From contig NZ_JAQZBC010000003.1 in NCBI RefSeq assembly GCF_029239295.1, positions 62,001 through 126,000 of the forward strand: DNA of 64,000 nucleotides, given 5' to 3'. Positions 1 to 9,298 of this stretch are shown one piece after another (position 1 is the first letter of the stretch; every line of letters starts with the position of its first letter). The position numbers and the translations under genes were made by a program. Under the pieces are notes generated by a model. That model was not told the DNA's origin, searched no databases, and saw only the letters and a program-made list of their open reading frames with translations. Source of the stretch: Sphingomonas sp. GTDB lineage: Bacteria > Pseudomonadota > Alphaproteobacteria > Sphingomonadales > Sphingomonadaceae.

Positions 1-7
1 GCAGAAG

Positions 8-331
8 GTGGAAACAACGGTCGCTGTTCGTCTTGGTCGGGTGCTTCACTGGATCAGCGTCGGAATCGCTTCCACTGCCCTCGTCCTCGCAGTGGTGATC
101 TGGTTCGACCAGACCAGCCGGGTGCCGGTCGCAGAACGAGAGCACGCCGCATGGGAGGCTCGCCATCCGGTCGGTCCAGATGGCTACCGTACTGGTCGCG
201 ACACCTATGGGGCTGATCCGGAGCCCTACATTCCCACAGTCGACTACGGAACGGCAGCGGGGATAACGGTGTTCGCGGCGCTGTGTGCCCTGTTCGGACG
301 AGGGCTGCGATACATCATCGCTGGCGAATGA
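8..331 (+). CDS. Small hypothetical membrane protein
   Basis: 107-aa ORF with two hydrophobic segments (WISVGIASTALVLAVVIWF; AAGITVFAALCALFG). Confidence 0.6.
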   Translation: METTVAVRLGRVLHWISVGIASTALVLAVVIWFDQTSRVPVAEREHAAWEARHPVGPDGYRTGRDTYGADPEPYIPTVDYGTAAGITVFAALCALFGRGLRYIIAGE

Positions 332-1038
332 ATCAGATTCACCGTCGCAACGGCAACGAAGCCACCGTTGGCCCTGTCGGACATCCTCGTCGGATCAGAA
401 ATAATCCTCATCTCTAAAGGGGAAGGCTGGGTCGGTGCGCAGCATTGGAGAAGCCAGTTATCGCCTTCCTTGGAGACACAGGCCAGCGGGGTCTGCCGTC
501 AATTTCGAGGTACATTGACCGGAGGCATCGAAGGGCGAATTACTGCCCACTCTTGGACAGGGAAGCGGCCACGGTGACTCACTCCAGCTAAAAAAATTCG
601 AGGCGGTATGGCGTATGCTAACGCTGGCTCCCTACCCCCCGCCCGGGGGTTCGGCCAGAAACCGCCGGTCCGCTGTGGGGCGGATAAGGGAGGCCCCAAG
701 GGCTCAGACGTGCCTGCCTGATGCCCATTCCGCCACCTTGGTGGGAGTACGTTGCGGGAGTGGCGAGCTACAGCGCGAACGACTAGGGGATGGGACGGGC
801 GCGTCGCAGAGGGCAAGAGCACACCCGCATCAGGAGACCATCCTCGCTTGGATCGACAGGAACTGCTCCGCGACCGATCAGGCCGCGCGGTTGCTCCCGG
901 CGTTCAAGGCAACCTCGCATGTCCGGGGCGAACAGGGCGCGGCCATAGCACTCGTCTCTGTGCGTTGAGGGGGCGACCTTTGACCCTCTCGTGTCAGGCC
1001 GTGCTCGAAATCGTCCGGTTTCGAGCCCCCGGCCCAAG

Positions 1039-1106
1039 CTGTATCGGAAAGTAGCTTGACAGCAGTTCCGATCCACTTTCAATAACGAGCCTCGTTTTCG
1101 ATACAG
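1039..1106. promoter_or_regulatory. Candidate res-like site for the adjacent serine recombinase
   Basis: Nested inverted repeats: CTGTATCG(1039-1046)/CGATACAG(1099-1106); ATCGGAA(1043-1049)/TTCCGAT(1066-1072); AACGAG-C-CTCGTT(1084-1096), all just upstream of the ATG. Confidence 0.45.
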
Positions 1107-1113
1107 GGGACCT

Positions 1114-1692
1114 ATGGCTCGTACCTTCGCCTACCTTCGCGTCAGCACAGCCGACCAGACCACCGACAACCAGCGCCAGGAGATCGAAGCACTGGGCTTC
1201 GCCGTCGAGCCTCATCGCATCGTGGCCGAAACAGTATCGGGATCGGTCCCGGCGACGGAGCGGCGGGAGTTCTCCAAGCTACTGGACCGCCTGGAGCGCG
1301 ACGACGTCCTCATCGTCACCAAGTTGGATCGGCTCGGTCGCAATGCCATGGACGTCCGTGCGACGGTCGAGCGGCTCGCGAACGGCGGCGTTCATGTCCA
1401 TTGCCTGCAACTCGGCGGCACGGACCTAACCAGCGCAGCGGGCAAGATGATCATGGCAGTCATTTGTGCGATGGCAGAGTTCGAGCGCGACTTGCTCGTC
1501 GAGCGTACTCAGGCAGGCCTCGCTCGCGCGAAGACTGAGGGGAAGGTACTAGGGCGCCCGCAAGCGCTCACGAAGGAACAGCAGGACACCGTGAGGGCGC
1601 GGCGGGCGGCGGGCGCATCTCTCGGAGTTTTGGCGAAGGAATTCGGCGTGAGCCGGGCGGCAATTCAGCGGGTCGAGCAGCGCGCCTCCTAG
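1114..1692 (+). CDS. Serine recombinase (resolvase/invertase family, TnpR/Hin-like)
   Basis: YLRVSTADQTTDNQRQEI N-terminus, TKLDRLGRNAMD, MAEFERDLLVERTQAGLARAKTEGKVLGRP, C-terminal HTH. Confidence 0.95.
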   Translation: MARTFAYLRVSTADQTTDNQRQEIEALGFAVEPHRIVAETVSGSVPATERREFSKLLDRLERDDVLIVTKLDRLGRNAMDVRATVERLANGGVHVHCLQLGGTDLTSAAGKMIMAVICAMAEFERDLLVERTQAGLARAKTEGKVLGRPQALTKEQQDTVRARRAAGASLGVLAKEFGVSRAAIQRVEQRAS

Positions 1693-1748
1693 CGATCCAG
1701 CGCTCTGCCCTGCTTTTTTCCAAACAGCATTTTGGTTCAGGAGACGAC

Positions 1749-2456
1749 ATGAGTTCGAGGTTGTGGGGTCGGCGGGACCACGGGAAGCCAAATACTGACC
1801 TGGAGCGCGCGAAGCGGGCCGCTGATTGGAATACCCTGAGCGGGGCTTTCGCCGCAGGGATTCGTCAACTCGGGTACGAGCCCTGCCTCCCCGTTCTCCG
1901 CTTCGAGGTGAAAAGCCTGGAGCTGGCCGCGCGCACAAAAGAGCATGCTTGGTGGCCAGCGGATCGCGCCCAGCAGATCGAGCGCGAGCTGATGGAAGCT
2001 GACGAGGGGGGCGATGTGCGTGGGGTTCACCTTCATGGCGGGTTACCAAAGGGCAACGCCGCCCTGTCCACGGTGGCCCTTTTGGAGTGTGCGGCAGAGG
2101 GTGGCCCGGAAGCATCCATGGCCATGTTAGTGCGGGCGTTGGTGCATCTCCACGATGCGTGGGATCGGCCTTCTTGGGTGACGCGAGAAGTCGCGGAACG
2201 CGCCCCGGCTTGCATCGACAGCGTCCACCCGATCCTCGATGGCCTTCGCTGGCATCATGGGTGCAAGGACGTCCTCCCAATCTATGTCGTTAACGCCCCC
2301 ACGGCCGCGAGCCTTGAGGAACTCGGCAGTGTCCTTGCGCGAGATGCAGCCGAACTAATCGGAGGCTGGGTCCCCGTTTCCCTCTGTGCGCCTCGGCCGC
2401 ACCGGCATTGGGAAGCACGGCAGGCGCTCCGGCCCGGCCCGCAAAAGCGGAATTGA
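1749..2456 (+). CDS. Hypothetical protein of accessory region
   Basis: 235-aa ORF downstream of the recombinase; C-terminus runs into the left direct repeat. Confidence 0.6.
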   Translation: MSSRLWGRRDHGKPNTDLERAKRAADWNTLSGAFAAGIRQLGYEPCLPVLRFEVKSLELAARTKEHAWWPADRAQQIERELMEADEGGDVRGVHLHGGLPKGNAALSTVALLECAAEGGPEASMAMLVRALVHLHDAWDRPSWVTREVAERAPACIDSVHPILDGLRWHHGCKDVLPIYVVNAPTAASLEELGSVLARDAAELIGGWVPVSLCAPRPHRHWEARQALRPGPQKRN

Positions 2457-2590
2457 CACCGGCAAATCGCCAGCATTGTCGGGGTACCTGACGGGGTGCG
2501 CAGCCGGGTACTTGCGCTTCCGCACCTCCGGATAACTCTTTGTAACAACCAAGCTTTTCAGGACGCCGAGGCAGGTGGCGGAGATGCAGG
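2424..2590. repeat. Left copy of imperfect direct repeat containing a degenerate tRNA-Ser 3' end (att-like)
   Basis: Shares ctccggcccg.cccgcaaa, caaatcgccag.attgtcggggtac, gcgccgaggc.ggtggcggaga with 5073-5240. Confidence 0.8.
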
Positions 2591-2676
2591 GTATCTAACG
2601 GTCACAGGAAAGCTGGGGTTCTAGGGCGTGCGAAGAGCGCAGCCCTTGTTTCGACGCCTGACGCGACTTCGGATCT

Positions 2677-3273
2677 TTAATCGACTGGCGAGTACGGGCG
2701 CCAGACCTGAAGCTCATAGCGTCGGTCGAGGCCGAGAGCTTTTGAGTCAATGGATTGCACGACGACCTCGCCTTCCGGCCAGCCTTTTAGCTGGATGAAC
2801 GTAAAGCGGTCAGCGGTCGCAAACTCGCTCCACTCCCCAGCTAAGCTGGAGTGCACGGATACCTGAGGTGCGGGAACTACCTTCTCAAACTCGATGAACA
2901 CAAGGACGGCCTCATTCCGCATCGTGCCGCCGTTGTTCACATACCAAGCGTAATAGGCGACATTCTCTGAAGAGTCAGCGAGAGAGACAGACAGTTCACC
3001 GTCGGCGCCCTTGGAAAATGTGAGGTCTGCCCTCGAAGAAAGCGCAATCTTACCTCCTGCCTCGCGGAACTCTCTGCGACCTCTGAACCAAAACTCAGTC
3101 CATAACGCGAGCGTGGCCCCGCCTAAAGCAAAGAACGCGAAAGCTACTGCGTCGGACAAGCCAAGGTGGGAAATTACCCTCCATCCGGAAACAAGGAACT
3201 TGTCCCAACCCTTATCCGCTGCGAATTCTTCAATTGCCTTAGAAAATACAGCGAGAGCTACAAAACTCATCAC
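2677..3273 (-). CDS. Hypothetical membrane-anchored protein
   Basis: 198-aa ORF; N-terminal hydrophobic segments (AVAFAFFALGGATLALW), soluble C-terminal domain. Confidence 0.65.
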   Translation of the reverse strand: MMSFVALAVFSKAIEEFAADKGWDKFLVSGWRVISHLGLSDAVAFAFFALGGATLALWTEFWFRGRREFREAGGKIALSSRADLTFSKGADGELSVSLADSSENVAYYAWYVNNGGTMRNEAVLVFIEFEKVVPAPQVSVHSSLAGEWSEFATADRFTFIQLKGWPEGEVVVQSIDSKALGLDRRYELQVWRPYSPVD

Positions 3274-3358
3274 AGCGAAGGCACAACTGACTCCATAGCG
3301 AAGTGTGGCTTGCTTTCTGTTGCTAATGGGACGTCCCTTTAGATGCTGCCGTCTACGG

Positions 3359-3757
3359 TCAAGGATGAAGCCGCCCGCGAGCTTTTGCTTTCTGCGTCAG
3401 CCGCTTGGAAATCAACTTCCACTTCTTCTCTTCGTGGGGCGTGTAATCAGCCAGGGCGTGGGCTGGGTTCGCAAGCGCGTCCTCGGTGACTTGCAAGGGA
3501 TCGTCGCGGCACTCCACAACCTCCTCCCCGAACTCGCCAACGGTCACCCCATAAACCGCCCCCGAGAGATTGCCGGTTTTTGTGTAAAGAGCGTGGGAGG
3601 TTGCCGCATCAGTGAGCGAGGCTCGGTCAACTGACATCAACCCTGCGTCTTTTGGCTGGGGCTTGAAGCGGTCGCTAGCTGGCTCGCCATCGTAAATACA
3701 GTTCGGATGAATCTGCCTAAACAGCACTTCATCTGCGTTCGTGAGCGGCTCACCCAT
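3359..3757 (-). CDS. Uncharacterised small protein, second gene of a coupled module (IHPN..YDGEPASDRFKPQPKDAGLMSVDR motif)
   Basis: 132-aa ORF; start overlaps upstream stop by 8 bp (ATGGGTGA); resembles a family of small unknown proteins recalled with H-P-x(3)-DG...S..F.P...D.G.LSV. Confidence 0.7.
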   Translation of the reverse strand: MGEPLTNADEVLFRQIHPNCIYDGEPASDRFKPQPKDAGLMSVDRASLTDAATSHALYTKTGNLSGAVYGVTVGEFGEEVVECRDDPLQVTEDALANPAHALADYTPHEEKKWKLISKRLTQKAKARGRLHP

Positions 3758-4898
3758 TGGCGCTCATCCTGCTGTCGAAAGCAGACAAGAAAACATCATC
3801 CACAGAATTGAACTCTTCGGGCTCAAGCTCACCAGAGCCATTTATCTCAATGCCGTACATCTCCACGCCACCGACAGCATTTAATTCGACAGAATAGTCC
3901 CATCCGCCGTGTTCAAAATCGATTAGGATGCCGCCAGCCTCGGTAGGGAAGAGGCGGAATGCCGCACAATAGGACGTCCGCTTCGACAGGAACGACTCTG
4001 CCGCATTCAACGCGTCGTCGGTAATCTGGAGGCCCAAGCCATCGTGCCATCCCGCGTCCAGCGCTCGGATCTCATCGAGACGTTTGCGACACTTCGACAG
4101 TGCAACGCTCACTTCGCTATCGACAACGGCGATCTCGAATACATCCGCCACCCTGCGGAAATGGTCTTGACTATCGAGTTCGACTAATAGCTCAAATTGC
4201 ACGTCCTGTTCAAGACTACCGTCGAAATCCTCCCTGATTTGCAGGGGGTCGACCGGGATTACGATGTCTCCATGTTCAGTCGTTCGGACTGTAACCACAC
4301 CTTCATACCCACTTTTGATGTGGGTGCCGATTAACTCTCCGATGCCTTCAAAGCGCGTCTGATAGGTCTCGCGCGCGCCGGTTATCAGTTGCTTACGGCG
4401 GTACGCATCGAGCGAGACCACCTTGCCGCTCGCCCGATCAGGTATCTCAATTTTCTCATTGTCGCGGAGCCCGGCGCCAAAGCGATTAAGTGCGCGAACC
4501 TTCTCGGAGCTCAATGCGGAGACACGCCCGGACTGACCTTCAATCAAAGCAACCACGTCGCCGTACGCAGACTCAACAATCTCCTCGATCTCGTCAGCGA
4601 AGCCAGGGAGATTTACCTGCGCACTGTTTCGGTTCCACTCAAGCTTCGGGATCGCGCTACCGTTTTCAATGGTGATGAGATCGAAGGCGAGACTTTTGTC
4701 GAAGCCCTTCGGAACCCGAGCGCGGTCCGCATGGCGGCGACGCCACTCATCTTTTGCGTACGAAACGAGGAGATCACGGAAGGCTGGAAGATCAGACAGC
4801 ACCTCGACGGGCAGACGCGCGTTGCGAAAACGGCTTCCCTTGTAGTGAAGGCTGAAAATCGTCGGTTCGTCCGGCATTGGTTCCTCGGTGGGCGGCAT
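3750..4898 (-). CDS. Uncharacterised protein, first gene of a coupled module
   Basis: Long ORF (track extends to 4940 with a TTG start; ATG at 4898 preferred); C-terminal ALDAGWHDG.G...AFRLFPTEAGGILIDFEHGGWDYSVEL. Confidence 0.75.
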   Translation of the reverse strand: MPPTEEPMPDEPTIFSLHYKGSRFRNARLPVEVLSDLPAFRDLLVSYAKDEWRRRHADRARVPKGFDKSLAFDLITIENGSAIPKLEWNRNSAQVNLPGFADEIEEIVESAYGDVVALIEGQSGRVSALSSEKVRALNRFGAGLRDNEKIEIPDRASGKVVSLDAYRRKQLITGARETYQTRFEGIGELIGTHIKSGYEGVVTVRTTEHGDIVIPVDPLQIREDFDGSLEQDVQFELLVELDSQDHFRRVADVFEIAVVDSEVSVALSKCRKRLDEIRALDAGWHDGLGLQITDDALNAAESFLSKRTSYCAAFRLFPTEAGGILIDFEHGGWDYSVELNAVGGVEMYGIEINGSGELEPEEFNSVDDVFLSAFDSRMSANG

Positions 4899-5072
4899 GG
4901 AGTATCCCGCGCCGTCACCAACGCCAACTTTTTTCGACAATCAGTGCGGTATAGAGTCGGCGTGGCGATCCTAAGGCGGTCAGCGTCGTGACCGACTCCC
5001 GCCCCCAGGCTGGATACTCCGGGAAGATGCACAGCAGTTCCGGGGAGAAGTGCTGGCCGTCAATTCCGCTTG

Positions 5073-5240
5073 GCCGCTCCGGCCCGACCCGCAAAGCGAA
5101 ATTGATGCCGCCAAATCGCCAGTATTGTCGGGGTACGTGATTGGGGTACGCAGCGGGGTACACCGCTCCTCCGAACCTCGGGCTAACCCTATGGAAAAAC
5201 AATGTTTTTAAGGGCGCCGAGGCGGGTGGCGGAGACGGAG
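5073..5240. repeat. Right copy of direct repeat, overlapping the 3' end of tRNA-Ser
   Basis: Aligns with 2424-2590 by eye; contains three GGGGTAC motifs and the tRNA CCA/acceptor end. Confidence 0.8.
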
Positions 5241-5316
5241 GGATTCGAACCCTCGGTACGGTTTCCCGTACGACGCTTTAGCAAAGCGTTGGTTTCAGCC
5301 ACTCACCCACGTCTCC
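5227..5316 (-). tRNA. tRNA-Ser (GCT anticodon)
   Basis: Reverse complement GGAGACGTGGGTGAGTGGCTGAAACCAACGCTTTGCTAAAGCGT...GAGGGTTCGAATCCCTCCGTCTCCGCCA: acceptor stem, long variable arm, T-arm, encoded CCA. Confidence 0.95.
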
Positions 5317-5495
5317 GGGCCTGGCGGAACGGCGCCTATAGCGAGGTGCGGGAAGGCGATCAACAGGCTGCTGCGGGGAAATACTCGTTCGCCCTGCCTC
5401 ACCATCGAGTCGATCCGCCGCGCCATTCATTGCCGCGCAAGCCGACTATCCGTTATGGTACGGTGAAACCGGGCGTGCCCAGGGGGTAAGTGACA

Positions 5496-6311
5496 ATGCG
5501 CAAGTTCATGATCGCGATGGGACTGATCGCCACGATGGTGTCGGGCGTCGCGCCGGCGCAGGTCCGTACCATCGACCCGAACCAGCAGATCGACAGCGAC
5601 CTGGACGGACCGCGCGTGCCGCCGCCGCCGGCGCGCACGCCCGCCCCGGCGGACCGCGACCAAAGCTATCGCGAGCCGACCTATTCCGACCCCGCCCCGG
5701 CCGATCAGGACGCGCCGCCGCCGCTGGAGGCACCGCTCCCCGCGCCTGCACCGACGCCGACGCAGAGCCGTTCGGCGCCGCTGGTCGGAACCGTGGACCC
5801 GCAGGCGCAGGCGACCACCGATGCTGCCGCCACGTTCAAGCGCGACGATCTGATCGGCGCCGGCGAAGGCGTGTTCGGCAAGGGGGCGGAGGGCTTTGGC
5901 TCGCTGATCGAGAAGATCCTGGCCGAGCAGGGTGAGCCGAACGCCTATATCGCTGGGCGAGAGGCGGCAGGCGCGTTCGTCCTGGGGCTGCGCTATGGTT
6001 CGGGCATCATGACCCACAAGGTCGAGGGGCAGATGCCGGTGTATTGGACTGGCCCGTCGGTTGGCTTCGACGTGGGCGGTGACGCGAACAAGGTCTTCGT
6101 GCTGGTCTACAATTTGTACGACACTGCCGAACTGTATCGCCGCTTTCCGGCAGCAGAGGGCCGGCTGTACTTCGTCGGTGGCTTTGCCGCGACATATCTG
6201 CGGCGCGGCAACGTGGTGCTGATCCCGGTCCGGCTTGGCGTGGGATACCGTGCCGGCATCAACGTCGGCTATATGAAGTTCACTCAGAAATCGAACTGGT
6301 TGCCGTTCTGA
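5496..6311 (+). CDS. DUF1134 / EipA-family envelope protein
   Basis: Signal peptide, Pro-rich linker, then YVAGREAAGAFVLGLRYGSG-like domain with GPSVGFDVGGDANKVFVLVYNL. Confidence 0.88.
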   Translation: MRKFMIAMGLIATMVSGVAPAQVRTIDPNQQIDSDLDGPRVPPPPARTPAPADRDQSYREPTYSDPAPADQDAPPPLEAPLPAPAPTPTQSRSAPLVGTVDPQAQATTDAAATFKRDDLIGAGEGVFGKGAEGFGSLIEKILAEQGEPNAYIAGREAAGAFVLGLRYGSGIMTHKVEGQMPVYWTGPSVGFDVGGDANKVFVLVYNLYDTAELYRRFPAAEGRLYFVGGFAATYLRRGNVVLIPVRLGVGYRAGINVGYMKFTQKSNWLPF

Positions 6312-6460
6312 CGGCCTGAATATCGGCCCCACGCGGCGATAGCGGGGCGAAACGGAGCGTCTCCGTTCAGCAGCTTGGGCGTAGGTTGGCCCGCGCCCAT
6401 ATGATCCCGTGAAACGCCGGCCGCGCGCCCTGCGCGCCGATGCGATCGGGAACATAAGCG

Positions 6461-7477
6461 ATGAAGAAGATCGGATTTCTGTCGTTCGGCCATTGGTCGG
6501 CCACGCCGCATTCGGCGACCCGCTCCGCCAGCGACGTGCTGCTCCAGTCGATCGACCTGGCGGTGGCCGCCGAGGAGCTGGGCGCGGACGGCGCCTATTT
6601 TCGCGTGCATCATTTCGCGCAGCAGCTGGCGTCGCCCTTTCCGCTGCTGGCGGCGGTCGGCGCCCGGACCAAGCGGATCGAGATCGGTACTGGCGTGATC
6701 GACATGCGCTACGAGAATCCGTTCTACATGGCAGAGGATGCCGGTGCGGCGGACCTGATCAGCGGCGGGCGGCTGCAGCTGGGGATCAGCCGCGGATCGC
6801 CCGAGCAGGTGATCGAGGGGTGGCGTCATTTCGGTTATACGCCGGCACCGGGCGAGACCGACGCCGACATGGGCCGGCGCCATGGCGAGGTATTCCTGGA
6901 ACTGCTTAAGGGTCAGGGCTTTGCCAAGCCCAATCCGCGGCCGATGTTCCCCAACCCGCCTGGTCTGCTGCGGCTGGAGCCGTTTTCGGCCGGGCTGCGC
7001 GATCGTATCTGGTGGGGCTCAGGCGCCGATGCGACCGCTGTCTGGGCGGCGCAGAAGGGCATGAACCTGCAGAGCAGCACCCTGAAGGCGGACGAGAGCG
7101 GTGAGCCGTTCCACATCCAGCAGGCGAAGCAGATCCGCCTCTATCGCGAGGCATGGAAGGAGGCGGGCCATACCCGCGAGCCGCGCGTGTCGGTGTCGCG
7201 ATCGATCTTCGCGCTGGTGAACGATCAGGACCGGCAATATTTCGGCCGCGGCGATGATAGCGACCAGATCGGGGTCATCGACAATATGCGCGCGGTGTTC
7301 GGCCGATCATATGCCGCGGAGCCTGACCGGCTGATCGAACAGCTGCGGCAGGATGAAGCGATCGCCGAAGCCGACACGCTGTTGCTCACCGTGCCGAACC
7401 AGCTGGGCGTCGATTACAATGCGCATGTGCTGGAGAGCATCCTGACGCATGTTGCGCCGGCGCTGGGCTGGCGCTGA
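6461..7477 (+). CDS. LLM-class flavin-dependent oxidoreductase
   Basis: GADGAYFRVHHFAQQLASPFPLLAAVGARTKRIEIGTGVIDMRYENP. Confidence 0.9.
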   Translation: MKKIGFLSFGHWSATPHSATRSASDVLLQSIDLAVAAEELGADGAYFRVHHFAQQLASPFPLLAAVGARTKRIEIGTGVIDMRYENPFYMAEDAGAADLISGGRLQLGISRGSPEQVIEGWRHFGYTPAPGETDADMGRRHGEVFLELLKGQGFAKPNPRPMFPNPPGLLRLEPFSAGLRDRIWWGSGADATAVWAAQKGMNLQSSTLKADESGEPFHIQQAKQIRLYREAWKEAGHTREPRVSVSRSIFALVNDQDRQYFGRGDDSDQIGVIDNMRAVFGRSYAAEPDRLIEQLRQDEAIAEADTLLLTVPNQLGVDYNAHVLESILTHVAPALGWR

Positions 7478-7501
7478 CCCGATCGATCAGCGTCCTGTGA
7501 T

Positions 7502-7537
7502 GACCGTCACGTCCGCCAGTTGGCGGACGTGACGGTC
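7502..7537. terminator. Bidirectional terminator-like hairpin
   Basis: Perfect 16-bp stem GACCGTCACGTCCGCC-AGTT-GGCGGACGTGACGGTC between convergent genes. Confidence 0.75.
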
Positions 7538-7544
7538 CGGTTGC

Positions 7545-9254
7545 TCAGATCTCGACCTCGTCGAGCTTCGCCAGTTCACGATATTTGGCGCGCAGGCTGA
7601 CCTTGTCGATCTTCTCCGTGCCGAGGCGCGGGAGCGGATCGTCGGCCAGCCAGATGCGCTGCGGCACCTTGAAGGCCGCGATATGCTGCGCGAGGAACGC
7701 CCACAGATCCTCGACCGTCACCGCGCCGATCTTGCGCAGGTGGACGACCGCGCCGGGCACTTCGCCATACTTCTCATCAGGAAGCCCGAACACCGCCGCC
7801 TCGGCGACATCCGGATGCTGGTACAGCGCGTCCTCAACCTCCTGGCAGCTGATGTTCTCACCGCCGCGGATGATGATGTCCTTCTTGCGGTCGACGATGA
7901 AAAGATAACCATCCTCATCGAGGTAACCGATGTCGCCGGTGCGGAAATAACCGTCGGCGGTGAAGGCGGCAGCAGTCGCGTCGGGATTGCCCCAATATTC
8001 CTGGAAATTGGCGGCGGAGCGGATCGCCACTTCGCCGCGCTCGCCCTGCGGCACCGGCTTTCCGGCGTCGTCGAGGATCGCCAGATCGACCAGCGGCATC
8101 GACGGCCGACCAGCCGAGTTCGGCTTCGCGAGGTAATTGGCGCGCCAATTGCCGGTGCCGACGCCGTTCGTCTCGGTCAGGCCGTAACCGATGAGCGGCT
8201 TGCCCTCCATCTCCTGCTCGATCCGCTTCACATGCTCGACCGGGCGCGGCGCACCGCCGGCGGCGATGTCGGCGACGCTCGACAGATCATATTTGTGCCG
8301 GTTCGGGTGGTTGAGCATTTCGAAGCTCATCAGCGGCACGCCGACGAAATAGGTGATCTTTTCCTTTTCGATCAGGCGCATCGCCTCCTCGGCATCCCAC
8401 TTCGGCATCAGCACCAGCTTGCGACCGATGGCGAACGACTGGAGGAACACCGGCACTTCCGCGGTCACGTGGAACAGCGGCACGTTGAGCAGCGTCGAGG
8501 GCTGAAGATCGCTCGTTGCGGTCCCGTCCTGTGCGCTGATCGCCAGCATCATCAAGGCGGAGCCAAGATAGTTGAACACGCCCTGCGTTACCTGGCGATG
8601 AGTCGACAGCGCGCCCTTCGACTGGCCGGTCGAGCCCGAGGTGAAGAGGATGGTGGCGTGATCGTCCGGGCCGATGTCCGGCATCGTCGCGGTACCGGTG
8701 CCGCGGTCGAGGATCGGCGCCAGCGCAGCATCGATCGCCTGCAGATCATCGAATTCGACGACGGTGGCCGACAGATCCTTCAAGGCTGTCAGGCGACGGC
8801 AGCGCGGCGGATCGGCGAACACCAGCGTGCAGCCGACATCGTCGACACCGGCCTGCAATTCCTCCGCCTGCCACCAGCCGTTCAGCAGCGTGGCGACGCC
8901 GCCCGCCATCAGCACGCCCATGTAGATGATGATCCACGACGGGGAATTGCGCGCGGCGATCCCGATCCGGTCGCCCTTCTTCACGCCAAATCCGCTTACC
9001 AGCGCATCGGCCACCTTCTGCGCGCGGCCATACACGTCGGCATAGGTCAGGCGCTCATCACCTGCGATGAGGAATTCGGTGCCCTCATGCTGCTGCGCAT
9101 AATGAGCGAAATAGGCCGGCAGGGTCGGCGGCGCGCCAGCGATGATCGGCAGTGTCTGGCCGAAACGTTCGATCGAGCCGAGCGCAAGCGGACCGCCCTC
9201 TCCCGTCAACGCGGCCATCGTCGCGTCCATCTTGAGGTCCAGTTCGGTCTTCAT
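7545..9254 (-). CDS. AMP-dependent synthetase/acyl-CoA ligase
   Basis: [68 protein letters not shown]. Confidence 0.95.
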   Translation of the reverse strand: MKTELDLKMDATMAALTGEGGPLALGSIERFGQTLPIIAGAPPTLPAYFAHYAQQHEGTEFLIAGDERLTYADVYGRAQKVADALVSGFGVKKGDRIGIAARNSPSWIIIYMGVLMAGGVATLLNGWWQAEELQAGVDDVGCTLVFADPPRCRRLTALKDLSATVVEFDDLQAIDAALAPILDRGTGTATMPDIGPDDHATILFTSGSTGQSKGALSTHRQVTQGVFNYLGSALMMLAISAQDGTATSDLQPSTLLNVPLFHVTAEVPVFLQSFAIGRKLVLMPKWDAEEAMRLIEKEKITYFVGVPLMSFEMLNHPNRHKYDLSSVADIAAGGAPRPVEHVKRIEQEMEGKPLIGYGLTETNGVGTGNWRANYLAKPNSAGRPSMPLVDLAILDDAGKPVPQGERGEVAIRSAANFQEYWGNPDATAAAFTADGYFRTGDIGYLDEDGYLFIVDRKKDIIIRGGENISCQEVEDALYQHPDVAEAAVFGLPDEKYGEVPGAVVHLRKIGAVTVEDLWAFLAQHIAAFKVPQRIWLADDPLPRLGTEKIDKVSLRAKYRELAKLDEVEI

Positions 9255-9298
9255 GCGTCTCTCCGCTTGGTCTTGGTCTTGCCCGCCCTTATGCAGAC

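Larger units (their letters stand above)
2591..5240. mobile_element. Putative integrase-less integrative element or cassette at tRNA-Ser
   Basis: ~2.65-kb unit bounded by direct repeats, both with the tRNA acceptor end; three orphan genes, no recognisable integrase. Confidence 0.6.

Noticed and set aside
4915-5202. 95-aa minus-strand ORF beside tRNA-Ser as an integrase remnant
   Set aside because: Overlaps the iteron/att region and the module promoter; no integrase catalytic motif visible.
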